DNA of 64,000 nt from Tetracladium setigerum (taxonomy: Eukaryota; Ascomycota; Leotiomycetes; Helotiales), in NCBI GenBank assembly GCA_031472005.1, contig PZJY01000004.1, forward strand, positions 966,556 through 1,030,555, read 5' to 3'. A model generated the notes under the pieces. It searched no databases and was not told the DNA's origin. It was given only the letters and a program-made list of their open reading frames with translations. Positions 11,766 to 23,740 of this stretch are shown piece by piece. The position numbers were made by a program, and so were the translations under genes. Positions within the stretch are counted from its first letter, which is position 1. Each line of letters opens with the position of its first letter.

Positions 11766-12955
11766 TTATGTCGCTCCGATTGCTTTTCGATTAGACGTTT
11801 ACTGCAGTAAATATAGAAAGGGTCAATATCTATATTTCTTCCAGTTTTACACGAGTCTAATTCTTATATACATGGTGCATTCTCAAGCTCAACTGTTCTT
11901 CACCCTATCGGTGAGTAACTTGAAAGCTTGAGAATAGTTCTCTTGTAAAACCTGTCACGCTATTGAGTATAATTCTAGTTTTCATATATCTTTTTCCTTG
12001 CTCTCCTTGCCTGTAGTTCCCCTCTCCTAGAAATGTGGGTCTTTCGGCTATAAAATAGTGGGTCTGGCAGTTCAAGTCCGGATAAACAAATAAGGAGGTT
12101 GGTCAATTGGGTCGTAATTACCTTTTTTTTTTTTTTTTTGTGGAACATACTTGAACATGTAGCACATACCTCACCTTCTTTCCCTCCAAACAACGTACAA
12201 GCCAAAAAGGCCACAAAGGTAAAAATAGGTTGAAAAACTTAGTCAGAACACGGTTGTGGTTCGGGAGAAGGCGCACCAGATCGAACGCCTCGATCAGATT
12301 CCTCACCTTGATTTATGAAATGCATTGTTGTGGTAGAGGTTCAGGAGAAGGCGCACCAGATCGGACTCCTCGATCGGATTCCTCACCTTGATTTACGAAT
12401 TGCATCGTTGTGGTGGAAGCGATCATTTTCTTTTCTGAGATGGTAAAAGTCAGTAAATAGTTGATAAATCGGTGGTTGGTCGTTTTCGTTTGCGATGTTC
12501 TCGATTTTTGGGCTTTGAGCGATGTTTGATGGAGTGGGAATGTGGATGATTGATGGGTGGTTTATGGAGTAGAAAAATGTTGATACGATTGGGAAGAGGA
12601 ATGTTTATATGAAACTTGTGTTGGGGTTGTTGCTTTTGCAGTGTTTCAGGTGCTGAGGTGGACAGTTGCATTGTTGAGGGTCATGTACAGTACCATACAG
12701 AAAAGATGGGGGCATAAAGAAATGGTCAAAGGGTATTGTTGTTTTTCTTTGAGAGTGTAAAGATGACAGTTTCATTATTTTTTTTTACCAAAAGTTTTGT
12801 TGGATGGATTGTTTGTGATTAACACTGGCGAAAAAAGCTAGCTTCGAACCTGCCAATCATCGATCTATCTATTCAAAGACTTACTCTCTCTCTCCCCCTC
12901 TAATGCACGCTCATGCAAAATACCATCATCCCAAAAGAAAAACACGCTTCCAATC
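11766..12955. other. Intergenic with poly-T tract
   Basis: Convergent 3' ends of the zincin-lectin gene and the amidase gene meet here. It holds a T run of about 17 nt near 12122-12139 and an 80-bp tandem duplication (listed separately). No gene was seen. Confidence 0.5.
12261..12420. repeat. Tandem duplication, 2 x 80 bp
   Basis: 12261-12340 and 12341-12420 are near-identical head-to-tail copies containing GGAGAAGGCGCACCAGATCG and CCTCACCTTGATTTA. The copies differ at a handful of sites, mostly transitions. A further partial copy (GTTGTGGT) lies just upstream. No coding frame is evident. Confidence 0.85.
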
Positions 12956-14948
12956 TCATGAAACACCACCACTCTTCAAATCATCCACCACCCTCCCCAA
13001 AATCCCCAAAAGCTTCTCCTCCGTAAACCTCCTCCCAACCAACTGCAACGGCACAGGTGCCCCCACATATTTCCTTGGTCCCTCAACTCCCTCCCCATAA
13101 TACCCTTTATAAACCCCATCCTCTTCACTCATCATCTCCTCATTCGCCCTCGGGAAGTTCTCCCACGTGTCGCTTTCCTTGACGAAACTTACCGGGAAGG
13201 TGGCGGCGCTGTAGTCGAGGACGTTGAAGACGGATGAGTAGCCCCAGTAAGTGCTTTCTGTGTGGGCGGATGCTACGGAGGCGTTGGCGGGGCAGAGGAG
13301 AGCGTCGAGTTTCGAGGCGTTCAATTGGGAGGCGTAGGATGTTTGGAGGGCGTTGCGGCGTTGGATTATCTGAAACAGAGGTATCAGCAAATAGTAATAA
13401 CAAACAAGATTCAATTATATAGGTGTTGTGATTGCGACATACCTTCCATGATTCTGCACTGGTAGTCAACCGACTGCAGGGTTTCTCCAAAATCCATTTT
13501 AAGAGAGGGGCAGCGGTTTCATTTCCGGCTTTGATAATGTCGTAATATTCCTCTCCGCCGTCGAGGAAATAGAGGCTGTTGACAGTGTTGATGAGATCAA
13601 GATGTAAAGAAGGATTCCATTCAACGACTTCATGCCCAGCTTCCCGAAGCGCTGCTACAGTCTCGTTGAGGGCTCTAGTGATTGGAGGATGCGGATTGAC
13701 GACCCCGTCGTGATACATGACACCTATCCTGAGTGGTTTTGAAGGAGTTTGGGTGCCTTTCCAAGGAATCTCTACGAGAGGTGGTTCATCCAGCCATGGT
13801 TCAGCTTGAAGTGCTACCTGTGATGGAGTCAGTAATAGTCATGTGACAGAGGAGCATCCTTGTTTACCTTGCAGAAGAGGGCCATATCTTCCACAGTTCT
13901 GGCCATTGGACCAACTGCGCCAATGATATTCTCCATTCCGCCGTGGGCTCCACTTAGACCGCCATGGGGGAGGCGGCCAACACTTGGCTTGAGACCATAA
14001 ATACCACAGAATGCAGAAGGTACTCTGATTGAACCACCTGGCCGTTGTTAATAAGGTGCAAATCTTACTCTCTGATGAGCAGACCTACCAATATCTGTTC
14101 CGATACCGAGCGGACTTCCCTTCATTGCAATTAAAGCCGATTCACCACCAGAACTTCCTCCAGGACTGAGAGTCGTATTGTATGGGTTCTTGGTGGTTCC
14201 ATACAGATTACTTTCGGTTTCCAGAGCCTATCAAGATTTGATCAATACCTTCCTCTCACGAATGATCAGACTCAAATTCCAAGCTTACCATCAGGCCCTG
14301 AGGATTTGTGGTCTTCACGTGGAATACGGCTCCAGCCTCTCTGAAGATCTTCACCATCAAGGCATCTTCGCTGGCGATATCATCGGCCCAAGCGACGAAA
14401 GCCGAGGTCGAAGGTGTATCTTTGAGATAGACGTGCTCTTTGACCGAGAGTGGCAGTCCATGTAAAGGACCTATTGGTTGTCCATGAACTTGTATATACT
14501 CATCAAGACTTGCCGCTTGAGCTAGCGCCTCCTCAAACATAACCCATGCCAAGCAATTAGTCTGTTGAATTGATTAGCTGGGTGAAGAAAATCAAGTGAG
14601 AACAGAACTTACCAATTGATGAGCAAGGGCAGCAGTCTTGCAAAATGCTATTGTAACTTCTACTGATGTGTACTGGCGACTGTGAAGCAGCTCCAATAGA
14701 GCAGTTGCGGACTTCTCTACAATTTCTTGCTCTCTAGAATTAAGAATTCCACTGGTTCTTGAGGCATTAACACCTGCTGCCTCAAGGTCTTCTTGTGAGA
14801 CAAGATACTCCTGTGGAATCTTGCTCTGGATTTCATGTCGTCGTCGTGCAGCGACCTCTTCCCAAGGAATAGACGAGGTTGGGGAAGCCAATTCCTTATC
14901 TTGGATCTCGAAGGATTCGGGTGTGGGGGGTAACGAGTTGGTAACCAT
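12956..14948 (-). CDS. Amidase (amidase-signature family)
   Basis: 568 aa from six exons: 14948-14613, 14561-14289, 14227-14089, 14037-13868, 13817-13443 and 13369-12956. All phases agree and introns are 50-73 nt. The Ser-cisSer-Lys triad of the amidase-signature family is intact: Lys in LPLSVKEHV, cis-Ser in the Gly-rich GGSSGGESAL, nucleophile Ser in GTDIGGSIRVP. It hydrolyses a carboxamide to acid plus ammonia; the substrate is unknown (acetamidase-type enzymes are the closest class). No signal peptide, so cytosolic. A Zn2Cys6 regulator lies 0.68 kb upstream on the same strand and could control it; that is inference. Confidence 0.92.
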
Positions 14949-15624
14949 GGTTCTGGGTATTAGCTGTGTGTGGGTGGGTGATATGATGATCGGAATTCCG
15001 AAGGGATGAGAATGGGAGCAGAATAGAAGTCTTTTGACTTTTTGTAGAAGGTCGAAAATTAGTGGCTGTTTAGCTTATTGCAAAATGTGATATCGCGATA
15101 GCGTTGTCGGACCAAGGCGAGGGTGCCACCTGGGAGGCCATCGAGGGCGAAATGGCGACCAGGGAGCGATAGCGAGGAAAGTCGAAATGATTCAGATTCA
15201 ATTGGATTCCATTTGGTTGGAGATGCCAAGAGTGGGGAGCCCTAACCCAATGAGGGAGGAATCCAGGGTCGTCTCGACATGCCTAGTCTCGCGTCCACCT
15301 ACCGTTCATGGACGCTACAAGAAATGCTCTGGGACTGTTTCTCAACTCGAGCAGAATTGAGAGACACGGTGGGCAACTTGATAATCTCGTACTGCCTCGA
15401 AGCAGAAGCTTTGAGACAAATGACACCATATCAATAGAAACAAAGTTTCCAGTCTTATGTGTGCCAGTGAGTGAGGTGAGCCGGTGGTAATAGAAAGAGA
15501 GAAATACGTGATCATCTCCAAACATCGCCAAGCAAACAGATACTCTCGCGATCCAATATCTCTCGAAGATCTAGAAACCAAATGTAAGAAAAGGCGGAGC
15601 ACTAGGAAAGATTGGAATCAGTTC
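14949..15624. promoter_or_regulatory. Amidase promoter / regulator 3' flank
   Basis: 676 bp between the regulator stop and the amidase start, both on the minus strand. No gene recognised and no specific operator assigned. Confidence 0.4.
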
Positions 15625-17444
15625 CTAGCATAGCAACACACATGTCCCCATATCTTTGATCGTTGCGGTGCAGTCAACCAGCTTTCCGCGCTCACGCTGC
15701 AAAAGCCAACTCCTCTCCAAGATATCCAAGGCCTTTCCTGAATTGCCAAAACTTCTCGAATCATTGACTGCCCCAGTGGCAGAGGCTCGGAAGAAGTCTT
15801 GATCGGCTTTGGACGAAGCCATACACCCAGCCACGCACAGAGGCCAGACCAATCCTCTGAACATGCGAGGATCGGTCACCATGCGCATCGATTCAATGGT
15901 GTTCCTGAGCGCAAGTTGTATGAGAGAAGGGGAAACATCGGAAGATGTGATGACGGTGTGAAGGTAGATGATCGTTGCTGATGCGAAGATGTTGGTTACA
16001 AACAGCACTGTATGCTTGTTGTATATTTCTGTGAGGTAGTGGGGAGGAGTGCCACCGTATTCCCGTCGTATTGTTTCAAGTTCTTCACGAACCTCTCTGT
16101 GTTGCGATAACAGGCGAAATTCAATTTCTCGTGCGGATTCTGCAAAATGTTGTTCGTCGTAATCGCCGACTCTTCTCCAATCTGTTTTCTGGGCCGCCAG
16201 TGTTGCAATCTCACTGACGAGAACCATCACCCAATTACGAGCACCACAGATGGTATGTAGGTCGATGTTATGTCCAAGTTCGGGTGTGGGGCCAAGAAGG
16301 AGCCGAGTATGGTGTTCAGCTAGATGGGATGGACCGCCAGTCGAGACGCAGGACAGCATGTCAAACCACAGAACGCAGCCAGTGAAGAATTTCAGTGCAC
16401 TTTTTTCTGGTGACTGTATTTTGGGAACATGGTGAAATCCATTTACGGGACTGTGACTTTGCGGCGGACTTAGATCATGAAGCATGAGCACAAGTTCAGA
16501 TGCAGCGCGCAAATGCATTTGCCAGTTACTAACACCTCCATTGAAAAGCTATCACCGAAAGAGTTAATACTGGGATTGGAAGGGAGGGACACACCGACCT
16601 CAAAGGATATTAGCTGGACCACACATGCTAGAATCTGCACATTACGACCGAAGAGGTTATGTGTTGAATTCGGTAGACGCTCGGCTGATATGAACACCTG
16701 CAGTTCTTGCAACGTCAAGTTGTGCTGTAGCTCCAATTCGCTCAGGTAGCTCGTTTCCTCTCCAACACCTTGTTCGAGAAGCACGAGAGATTGTTGGTGA
16801 AAAGCGGCCAGGCTTAATGCGGCATGATACAGAGGCTTCGTCCGTGTTAGAAGTGAGAGAAACCAGCCGCGCCCTCCAGCTGATATTGAGGGGGTGTGAA
16901 ATCGGAACTGAATATAAAAAACATAATCGAGGTAGTGCATTATAAGGTTAGCTTCCTGGTCTTTGACCCAAGTTGAGAGCCATGTCGGCTCGGCATCATC
17001 TGTAATTAGGGGAGCGTGGTTGGTCGTCGAGTCAAACAAAAGCTGGTCCTCAATGTTGTATTGGGAGACGACACCAGCATCCGGTGCTGTTGAGAATAGC
17101 AGTGGAGAAGATGGTGAGATCGTGGTACTTGCAGCATTTGCAGCATTTGCAGCAGCAGTAGCAGCAGCCGCAGCCAGTCGAGCTCTGGCACGATGCTCCG
17201 AACGTTTTCGAGTAGCGGTAACTCCAACCAGGGCCTTCACTCTCGCCAACTCTTCCTTGCCCAGGGTCGGATTCTCAATCCATCTGGGCTTCGCTCCATA
17301 GTGGCATTCAATGTTGACGGATGCACAGCGAAGGCAGCCTGGTCGTACCTCGTCGCATTTCTTTTTCCGGAGGCGACAGGTCCAGCAGCCTTTCGTGCTA
17401 CGGATTGACACAACAGGCAGTTCGACGGTTGATGAGTTGCTCAT
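15625..17444 (-). CDS. Zn2Cys6 transcription factor, Fungal_trans_2-like
   Basis: 589 aa from exons 17444-16599 and 16548-15625 (50-nt intron with the weak donor GTCGGT; phase 0 gives a continuous protein across the junction). Near residues 19-50 is a complete C6 binuclear cluster, CWTCRLRKKKC...CLRC...C, with spacing 2-6-6-2-6. A basic stretch and an Ala/Thr-rich run (RLAAAAATAAANAANA) follow. The remainder, with the segment YLDYVFYIQFRF, resembles the Fungal_trans_2 regulatory domain. It is a nuclear DNA-binding regulator. Adjacency to the amidase suggests a pathway-specific role in amide or nitrogen use, not demonstrated. Confidence 0.9.
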
Positions 17445-19614
17445 GGATGCGGCTGTACGAGGTACTGTACTGTGGTACGTGAGACGTCGGCGGCTGTTGC
17501 TTGCCTCACATGCTTACAATCGACGCCAAGTGATATACTGTATTAAAATGAACGGGCTCCAAAATGTCGAGGGAGGTGGAGACGGTATGAGCAGTTTCCT
17601 GGGAGCTTGATGGTGGAACTGGAGAAGATGTATGTGCTCTTTTTTTGTTCTTCTCCCTCTGTTGGAGTTGGTTCTTGACATCCAGTCCCAATAAGGTTAA
17701 GGTTATGGGTTTCTACGCCGCAAGTCTTATCATCCCACCGTTCTCCCGGAATTGAAAGATAGTCGACTCGATCGTCTTTGGCCTGCTTTTCGATGTCAGT
17801 GCAGTGTCAATCGCTACAATCTCATGTCCCCAGAAATGGGGCTGGTTGGAGTGGACGCCAGAGACACGTGATTGGCTGGAGGGCTGTTGGTTGTGGGAAT
17901 TTGCTACGGTGACCATGGCAGGATTCAAGATGGGATGGGAATCATGGGATGGGACGTGGACGGATCCATCTTCCCACCAGACACCAGAGATTACTGGGAT
18001 AAGTGAGTGAGCAGAGGAGGCCAATAAGATAACACTCCTATCTCTCTCTTCTTTGGAGATCAACAATTAACTGACAGAAGCACCAAAGCATCTTTTAACA
18101 CGTCAACACGAAAATCAACGGTCGCGAATCGCGAAAACAACGAGATGAAAGAGCTGGAGAAGTCAACAGGATGGATCTTTAAGAGCCCACAGATCCTACA
18201 CCAGGCAGGCGTCTTCAACATGCTCATGGGAGATCGAGACTCATCAAGCGCTGGACGACTGAACGCACCAACAACTGCCTTCAAAAAATTCCATTCCCTC
18301 GCGTCTTCCGTTTCTCTCCCCCTCTACAAATGTGGCGCTGGCATGAAGTACAGGGCTGTCTAGATTATCGGCTGGAGAAGTGAGATTGGGCAGATGTTTG
18401 TTACTTTTCTCTACCACACAACTTGTTAGTGAAGTCCTGACTGACACTACAATAAAATACAGTCAGACTACTAGGTTTGAAGCCCGTGTTCAGGTTGGAG
18501 GTCCCATATGCAAGTTTCAATGCGGGCTGCTCGCCAATTTCGTACGAGATCAAACAAGTTCCTCTGGTACCTATCATTGTTGAAATCCTCAAGGAGGATC
18601 ACCAAACAGCCAGGACCAGATTTGAGAGAGCATAATCAAGGACTTAAGTTGGAGTCTAAGTATCTCTAACTCCCGATTTCGTCTTCCTCGGCCGTTCAAA
18701 CACAAGTGTGGTCATGTACACCTGTACCAGTGACAGTTGGTTGATCCACACATGTTCATCACGAGTACAGAGAAATTGGCCAGCATTTCCTTTCTCAGAT
18801 TATACCGAGGACCATGCCAATACTCCTTCCAAATATAACATCAATTCATCTCCAAGCAGCACAAAGTAATGCGGGGTGCACTATCCAACATCTTGGCTCT
18901 CGTTTCAGTCCGGCATTAAATGACCCGAAGTGGAATCTCTCATTTATGTAAATGAAACGAATTCCTACCCCGCAATACCCGACATCTCGTATCTTCAACT
19001 ACCGGCGTGGTAAAAAATCTTCCTAAATCCGGGGATTTTTTCCCCAGATTTCTTTCCTGGCCATAATATAGATATACCGCCAAAGGGAAAGGCATCTTCA
19101 TCTGGATAATGTCATGCCTATTTAGCAAGAAATCAGACTACAAGTCTTGTCTCTTTACATGAAGCCATTACTCGCTTACAGTAACGTCATTATTTGTGGA
19201 AATTCCGAAACGAATTCCTCCCCTCTTCGTTCAAATCGGGGTTGCTCCGTTTACTCTATTCAATGTTGACTCTCCGCTCACCTTGTCCAGGTCCCTTGAT
19301 GTCAAGGTTCTCAACCTCTCATAAAGGAAACTTCTGCCCGTCGCTGTCATCTAGACCGACTTACATCCCCTCTTCCCAAGAACTTTCAACATCAGATCCG
19401 ATCGACAAACGAAATATGCCAAGGCAAAATAGATTGATGCGAACGTTCCGGAATAATTTGATGCCATGGCGCAATTAAAGTAATTAAGTTCGTCTGATAA
19501 TGGCAGGTTGGATGTAAATAGTATATGAAGAACAAGCAATCCATCTGATTCGAAGTTTCTTTCTTCACCTCACCAACTTCACCTATTTCCTTCCACCGTC
19601 CTCTTACCACCAAA
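17445..19614. other. Long intergenic region, no gene seen
   Basis: About 2.2 kb between the divergent regulator and beta-helix genes. Open frames of 60-117 codons occur but none shows a recognisable motif or splice pattern. It presumably holds both promoters. Confidence 0.5.
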
Positions 19615-20794
19615 ATGGCCAAGTTCTCGATCCTCACAGCTGTGCTTGCACTTGCCACTACCATCTCGGCACAATGCGGCTCTGGAACACCCAATGCCAA
19701 AGTTACAGGCTCAGGTAGCGCTTTTGTTGCCACAAAGGGCTCAACTACACTCTACTCAGGATCCGACTACCGTCTTGCCATCCAAACCGCTCTTGATTCT
19801 ATCTCTAGTGGACAAAGAGTTTCAGTCATTGCCTCGGGATCGATTGGTGCCAACACGATTTCAATTGCCAGTGGAAAGACATTTGAGGGTTGCGGAACAA
19901 TCAATGTTGCCTACCGTGCTGGACGAGGCAACATCGAGAGCTTCAACACCGACGGGGCCAAAATCCCTTACCTGTAAGATAACGTCTTGCACAAAAGCTT
20001 CAAGTGAGAAAATTTGGATTAACAAAGTTCAGCACCATGACAGGGAACCCCTACTTCGGTCTCCGTTTCTACGGCACCAAGAACCTCGTTCTCGGAGCCA
20101 TCACTCTCAATCTCTCCGCTGGTATTGGAATCCGTTTCGACCGTGATCAAGCAGCCAACAGCAATGTCAAGATGGGCACGATCCGCGTTACTGGAGCCAC
20201 CAGTCACGCTGTGGAGATCTTCAACATTGACGGATTGAACATCGATGCTGTGTATGCTACTAACGTCGGTGAATCCGGTCTATTGATTCAAACTTCCACC
20301 AATGTCTGGGTTGGTCTCGTCAACGGCAACAACGTCGGCGCTGGAACTGGTTACGGAACTTTGAGATTCGCCAACCGAAATGGTAGATTGTCCAACGGTG
20401 CTTATACCACCAACGGTTTGTCTCCCTTTTCACCTCTGAAGCTAAAATACTAGTAAACTAACTCTGGATAGTCTGGGTCGATAAAGTTGTATCCCGAGGA
20501 GGCGGTCGCGGTGTTTTCTGTGTCTCCGAATCCGGCGGTGCAGTCATCAAGTCTGTCGACTTGGCGAACAACGGAAACAACGCAGTCCTCATCGAAAATT
20601 GCTATAACCTTAGCATTCAGGGTGGAACTGTCAATGGTGGCGGCGAGGTCCGTTTGGCTGCTCGCGCGGAATTTGCTAACAACAAGGATATTTGGATCAC
20701 GTTGAAGGTTGATGGAACCACTGTCAGAGAGAGTCCTTGTGGGGAGAACACCAACTGGACCTTGACTGGTAACGGTGCAAGGACTATCTGCTAA
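19615..20794 (+). CDS. Secreted right-handed beta-helix (pectin-lyase-fold) protein
   Basis: 354 aa from exons 19615-19973, 20033-20415 and 20472-20794; the second intron uses a GTTTGT donor and an AACTAAC branch site. Residues 1-19 form a signal peptide (hydrophobic core, ending ISAQ). The mature chain alternates short beta strands with Asn/Gly turns (NLVLGAITLNLSAGIGIRF, GLNIDAVYATNVGESGLLIQ), as in parallel beta-helix polysaccharide-active proteins. A few Cys suggest extracellular disulfides. I could not match it to a CAZy family: the catalytic signatures of GH28 or PL1 are not evident. A secreted plant-wall or polysaccharide role is plausible. Confidence 0.8.
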
Positions 20795-21691
20795 ATCAAT
20801 TGAGACTTGAAGCCGGTGGGGTGGACACAGGTTTGGATCCGACTGTAAATACATGCTACCTCTCGGAGGAAAGTAAATAAAGATTTGGGAAACAAGTCCA
20901 ATTGATCGTATGATCTCTTTCCATCTCGATTGATTTTTGTTGGGATCGCATTTTGTGTACTGTTGCACTGAGCTGCGTGAGACTTCTGGTCTTGCTCTTG
21001 TTTCGTTCGTACTGTTACACAAGTGTGTGACATGTCGGTTACTTTGTCGAGGTGTCCAGAAAGCTTTATTTCTCTATTTCTCGTCTCTGAACTTCAAGAA
21101 TACATCGACAGGAAAGGATATCGTTGTATCGCAATCCTGCTGTTCCAAAATCATGCCAAGAGTCGATACTGGGGTATGGACGACGCACTTTTGCCATGAT
21201 GACTTCAACTGGACAGAAACCATCTGTATCTACAAGAATCAATTAAAGCACATGTTTAATTGAAATCGATTTTCTCATGGCTAGGATATCTACATATCAG
21301 ATATCTCTGAAATGATAAGCATGAGCTTACTTTACAATCGCTAGTGTAGCCCACCTGGCTCCCGGACGAGACCCCGAAACAACACACAATCCCACTTCTG
21401 AACACAGCAACACTTCTCGTGCCCACGTACCACAAATTAGCCCATTCTCAAATCACCATCCTCGTACCTTGCAGAGCTTTTCCCCAAGTACCTTATCTCC
21501 AATGCCCAGATGAACCGATATCATGCAAACGAGCCATTGGCAGCTCTTGTATCTCTAATCCAACATCAGTGATTGTAATAATTAATATAAACTCCAATGA
21601 CAAGTCTTCAAAAATCGCAAAATTAAGATTCTGAAGCACATCATTTCTCCTCCTTCTTCTTCTTTTTGCGTTTTCTTGACACATAAAAATC
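20795..21691. promoter_or_regulatory. Promoter region of siderophore transporter
   Basis: No gene seen. It includes ATCAGATAT within a palindrome at about 21294-21305, followed by GATAAG at 21314. The former resembles the ATCWGATAA motif bound by fungal SreA-type GATA iron regulators (8 of 9 bases), about 390 bp upstream of an iron-transport gene. This is suggestive only. Confidence 0.35.
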
Positions 21692-23740
21692 ATGGGGTTG
21701 CTCGACTCTATTAATAATGCCTTTCGTCCGGTTCAGCTCCATGGACAGTCAGGTCCAGAGGTCACCGCGGTCCCTGTCACGTCTTCCAATGAGAAAGAGA
21801 CCACTAGGCCTCGACGCGCCGACGGAGAGAATGATGGCATCGAATCCGCACCGGTTGTAGAAGATGATGATGTTCTGGAAAAGCCAGCTCCCCGAGACCT
21901 CGAGTCTGGTGTTGCTGCGGTCGAAGCTCTCCAAGTTGTCTGGGGGAAATATGGCCTTTGGATTGTGGCAGCTGGGTAGGATTGATCGAATACCTAATTT
22001 GTACTGATTGGGCTAATCATTCAATAGTATTGGAATGATGATGATTGTGTACGAGCTTGACAATACCACCGTTTACGTTTATGGGAATTATGCGCTGTCC
22101 TCCTACAACCAGCTTTCGATTGGAGCTGCTCTTGGCACTGCAGGTGTTATCATCTTTGCCGTCGTAAAACCTCCAATTGCGAAGTTGTCAAATATTATCG
22201 GTCGTGGAGAGACTTATTGTTCCACCGTCTCTTGCTATGTTCTGTCGTATATACTCTTTGCGTCATCCAAGAACTTTGGAACATACACAGGGGCTTATGT
22301 TTTCTAGTAAGTCTGGCATCTCTCGTGGGACTGGGAACGTTTGATAGAAATAGCGCTAATTAGCTACCTATTCTCCTTCAGCTGCATTGGTCAGTCTGGA
22401 ACAAACATCATGAACGACATCATCATTTCCGATATCACATCAGCAAAATGGCGAGGTCTCGCCATCTCAGCATCCTTCTTCCCGTTCCTGTTCATGCCCT
22501 GGATTTCTGCATTTATCGTCCAAAGTGTCGTAGCTGAGGGTGGCATCGGATGGAGGTGGGGTATTGGAATGCTAGCAATTTTGATGCCAGCTTGCTCGAT
22601 GTTCATAATCGGCACCCTCCTCTTCTATCAAAGGAAAGCCAAGAAAGTCGGCCTCATTCTCGCTCCAAAGGAGAGAATGACAGTTCAAGAATTCTGCTCG
22701 CAAATCGATCTCGGTGGAACTCTTCTCTTCAGTCTCGGATTCGCACTCCTTCTGCTTCCAATCTCGCTCGCTGCATCTGCGCCAAAAGGGTGGAGTACTC
22801 CTTACATCGGAGCAATGATGGGAATCGGAGCAATTCTTCTCGCTATCCTCCCATTCTATGAGAACAGATTCGCCAAATACCCTTTACTCCCCGTCAGTTA
22901 CTTCAAAAACAAGTCCATCATGATTGCCGCTCTTCTGCTGGCAACAGATGTACTCGCATTTGCAGTTACACACGCTTACCTCTACCCATGGTCGACCATC
23001 GCACGAGGTCTGAAAGCGCGAGACGCAACATTCCTCCAAAATACCAACGGTGTCATGCAGACCCTCGCTGGAATGATTGCAGGTCTCATCATGGCTAAGA
23101 CTCGTCGATACAAGTGGCTCACCATGTTTGCTGTATTACTTCGTCTCATCGGATACGGAGTCATGATTAGACTTCGTGGAGCCGAGAACCCAATTGCTGA
23201 ACTTTTCATTGTGCAACTTATTCAGGGCACAGGTAGTGGAATCATCTTGATCACTGCGCTTATTTCGGCCAGATCCATGTCCCACACAACCAGCTTGCGC
23301 AGATCACGGCTTTGATTCTCTGTTGTATGTTCCTTGGTTCTAGTATTGGGAGTACGATTGCTGGTGGGATCTACACCAACACCCTGAAGTCTGAGTTGAG
23401 GAAGGAGTTGGGTCCGCTTGCGGATCAGACTTTGATTGATGGGTTATATAATTCGATTACGGGGAAGATTCCGGAGTGGGGAACTTCAGACAGACATGCT
23501 ATCAATGCTGCTGTAAGTTTTCTGTGATTTAATATTCGGTATCATCAACTAATTTGGAGTTTAGTATTCTAATATGCTTCGATACATGACTTACACTGCG
23601 ATGGCATTCACATGTCCTAGTATTATCCTGACTTGGTTCATGCCAGACAAGCAACTTCCGTAAGTTTTGGCTCCATTTTTCTGGACTGAGCAGCCGAATA
23701 ACAGTAGTACAGTGACCAAAACAACCTTGTTGAAAACTAA
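21692..23740 (+). CDS. Siderophore-iron MFS transporter, one-base frameshift
   Basis: About 605 aa from exons 21692-21975, 22028-22306, 22382-23512, 23565-23659 and 23713-23740. A polar cytosolic N-tail is followed by about 14 membrane segments. ELDNTTVYVYGNYALSSY and QLAQITALILCCMFLGSSIG match the SIT/ARN family, which imports ferric siderophores by proton symport; the ending PDQNNLVEN is also family-like. At 23269-23270 the frame slips: one extra C in the GGCC run reconnects TALISA to VPHNQLAQ. A stop would otherwise follow within 16 codons. The rest, including all splice sites, is intact, so I suspect a sequence error rather than a pseudogene. A possible GATA iron-regulator site lies upstream. 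Confidence 0.85.
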
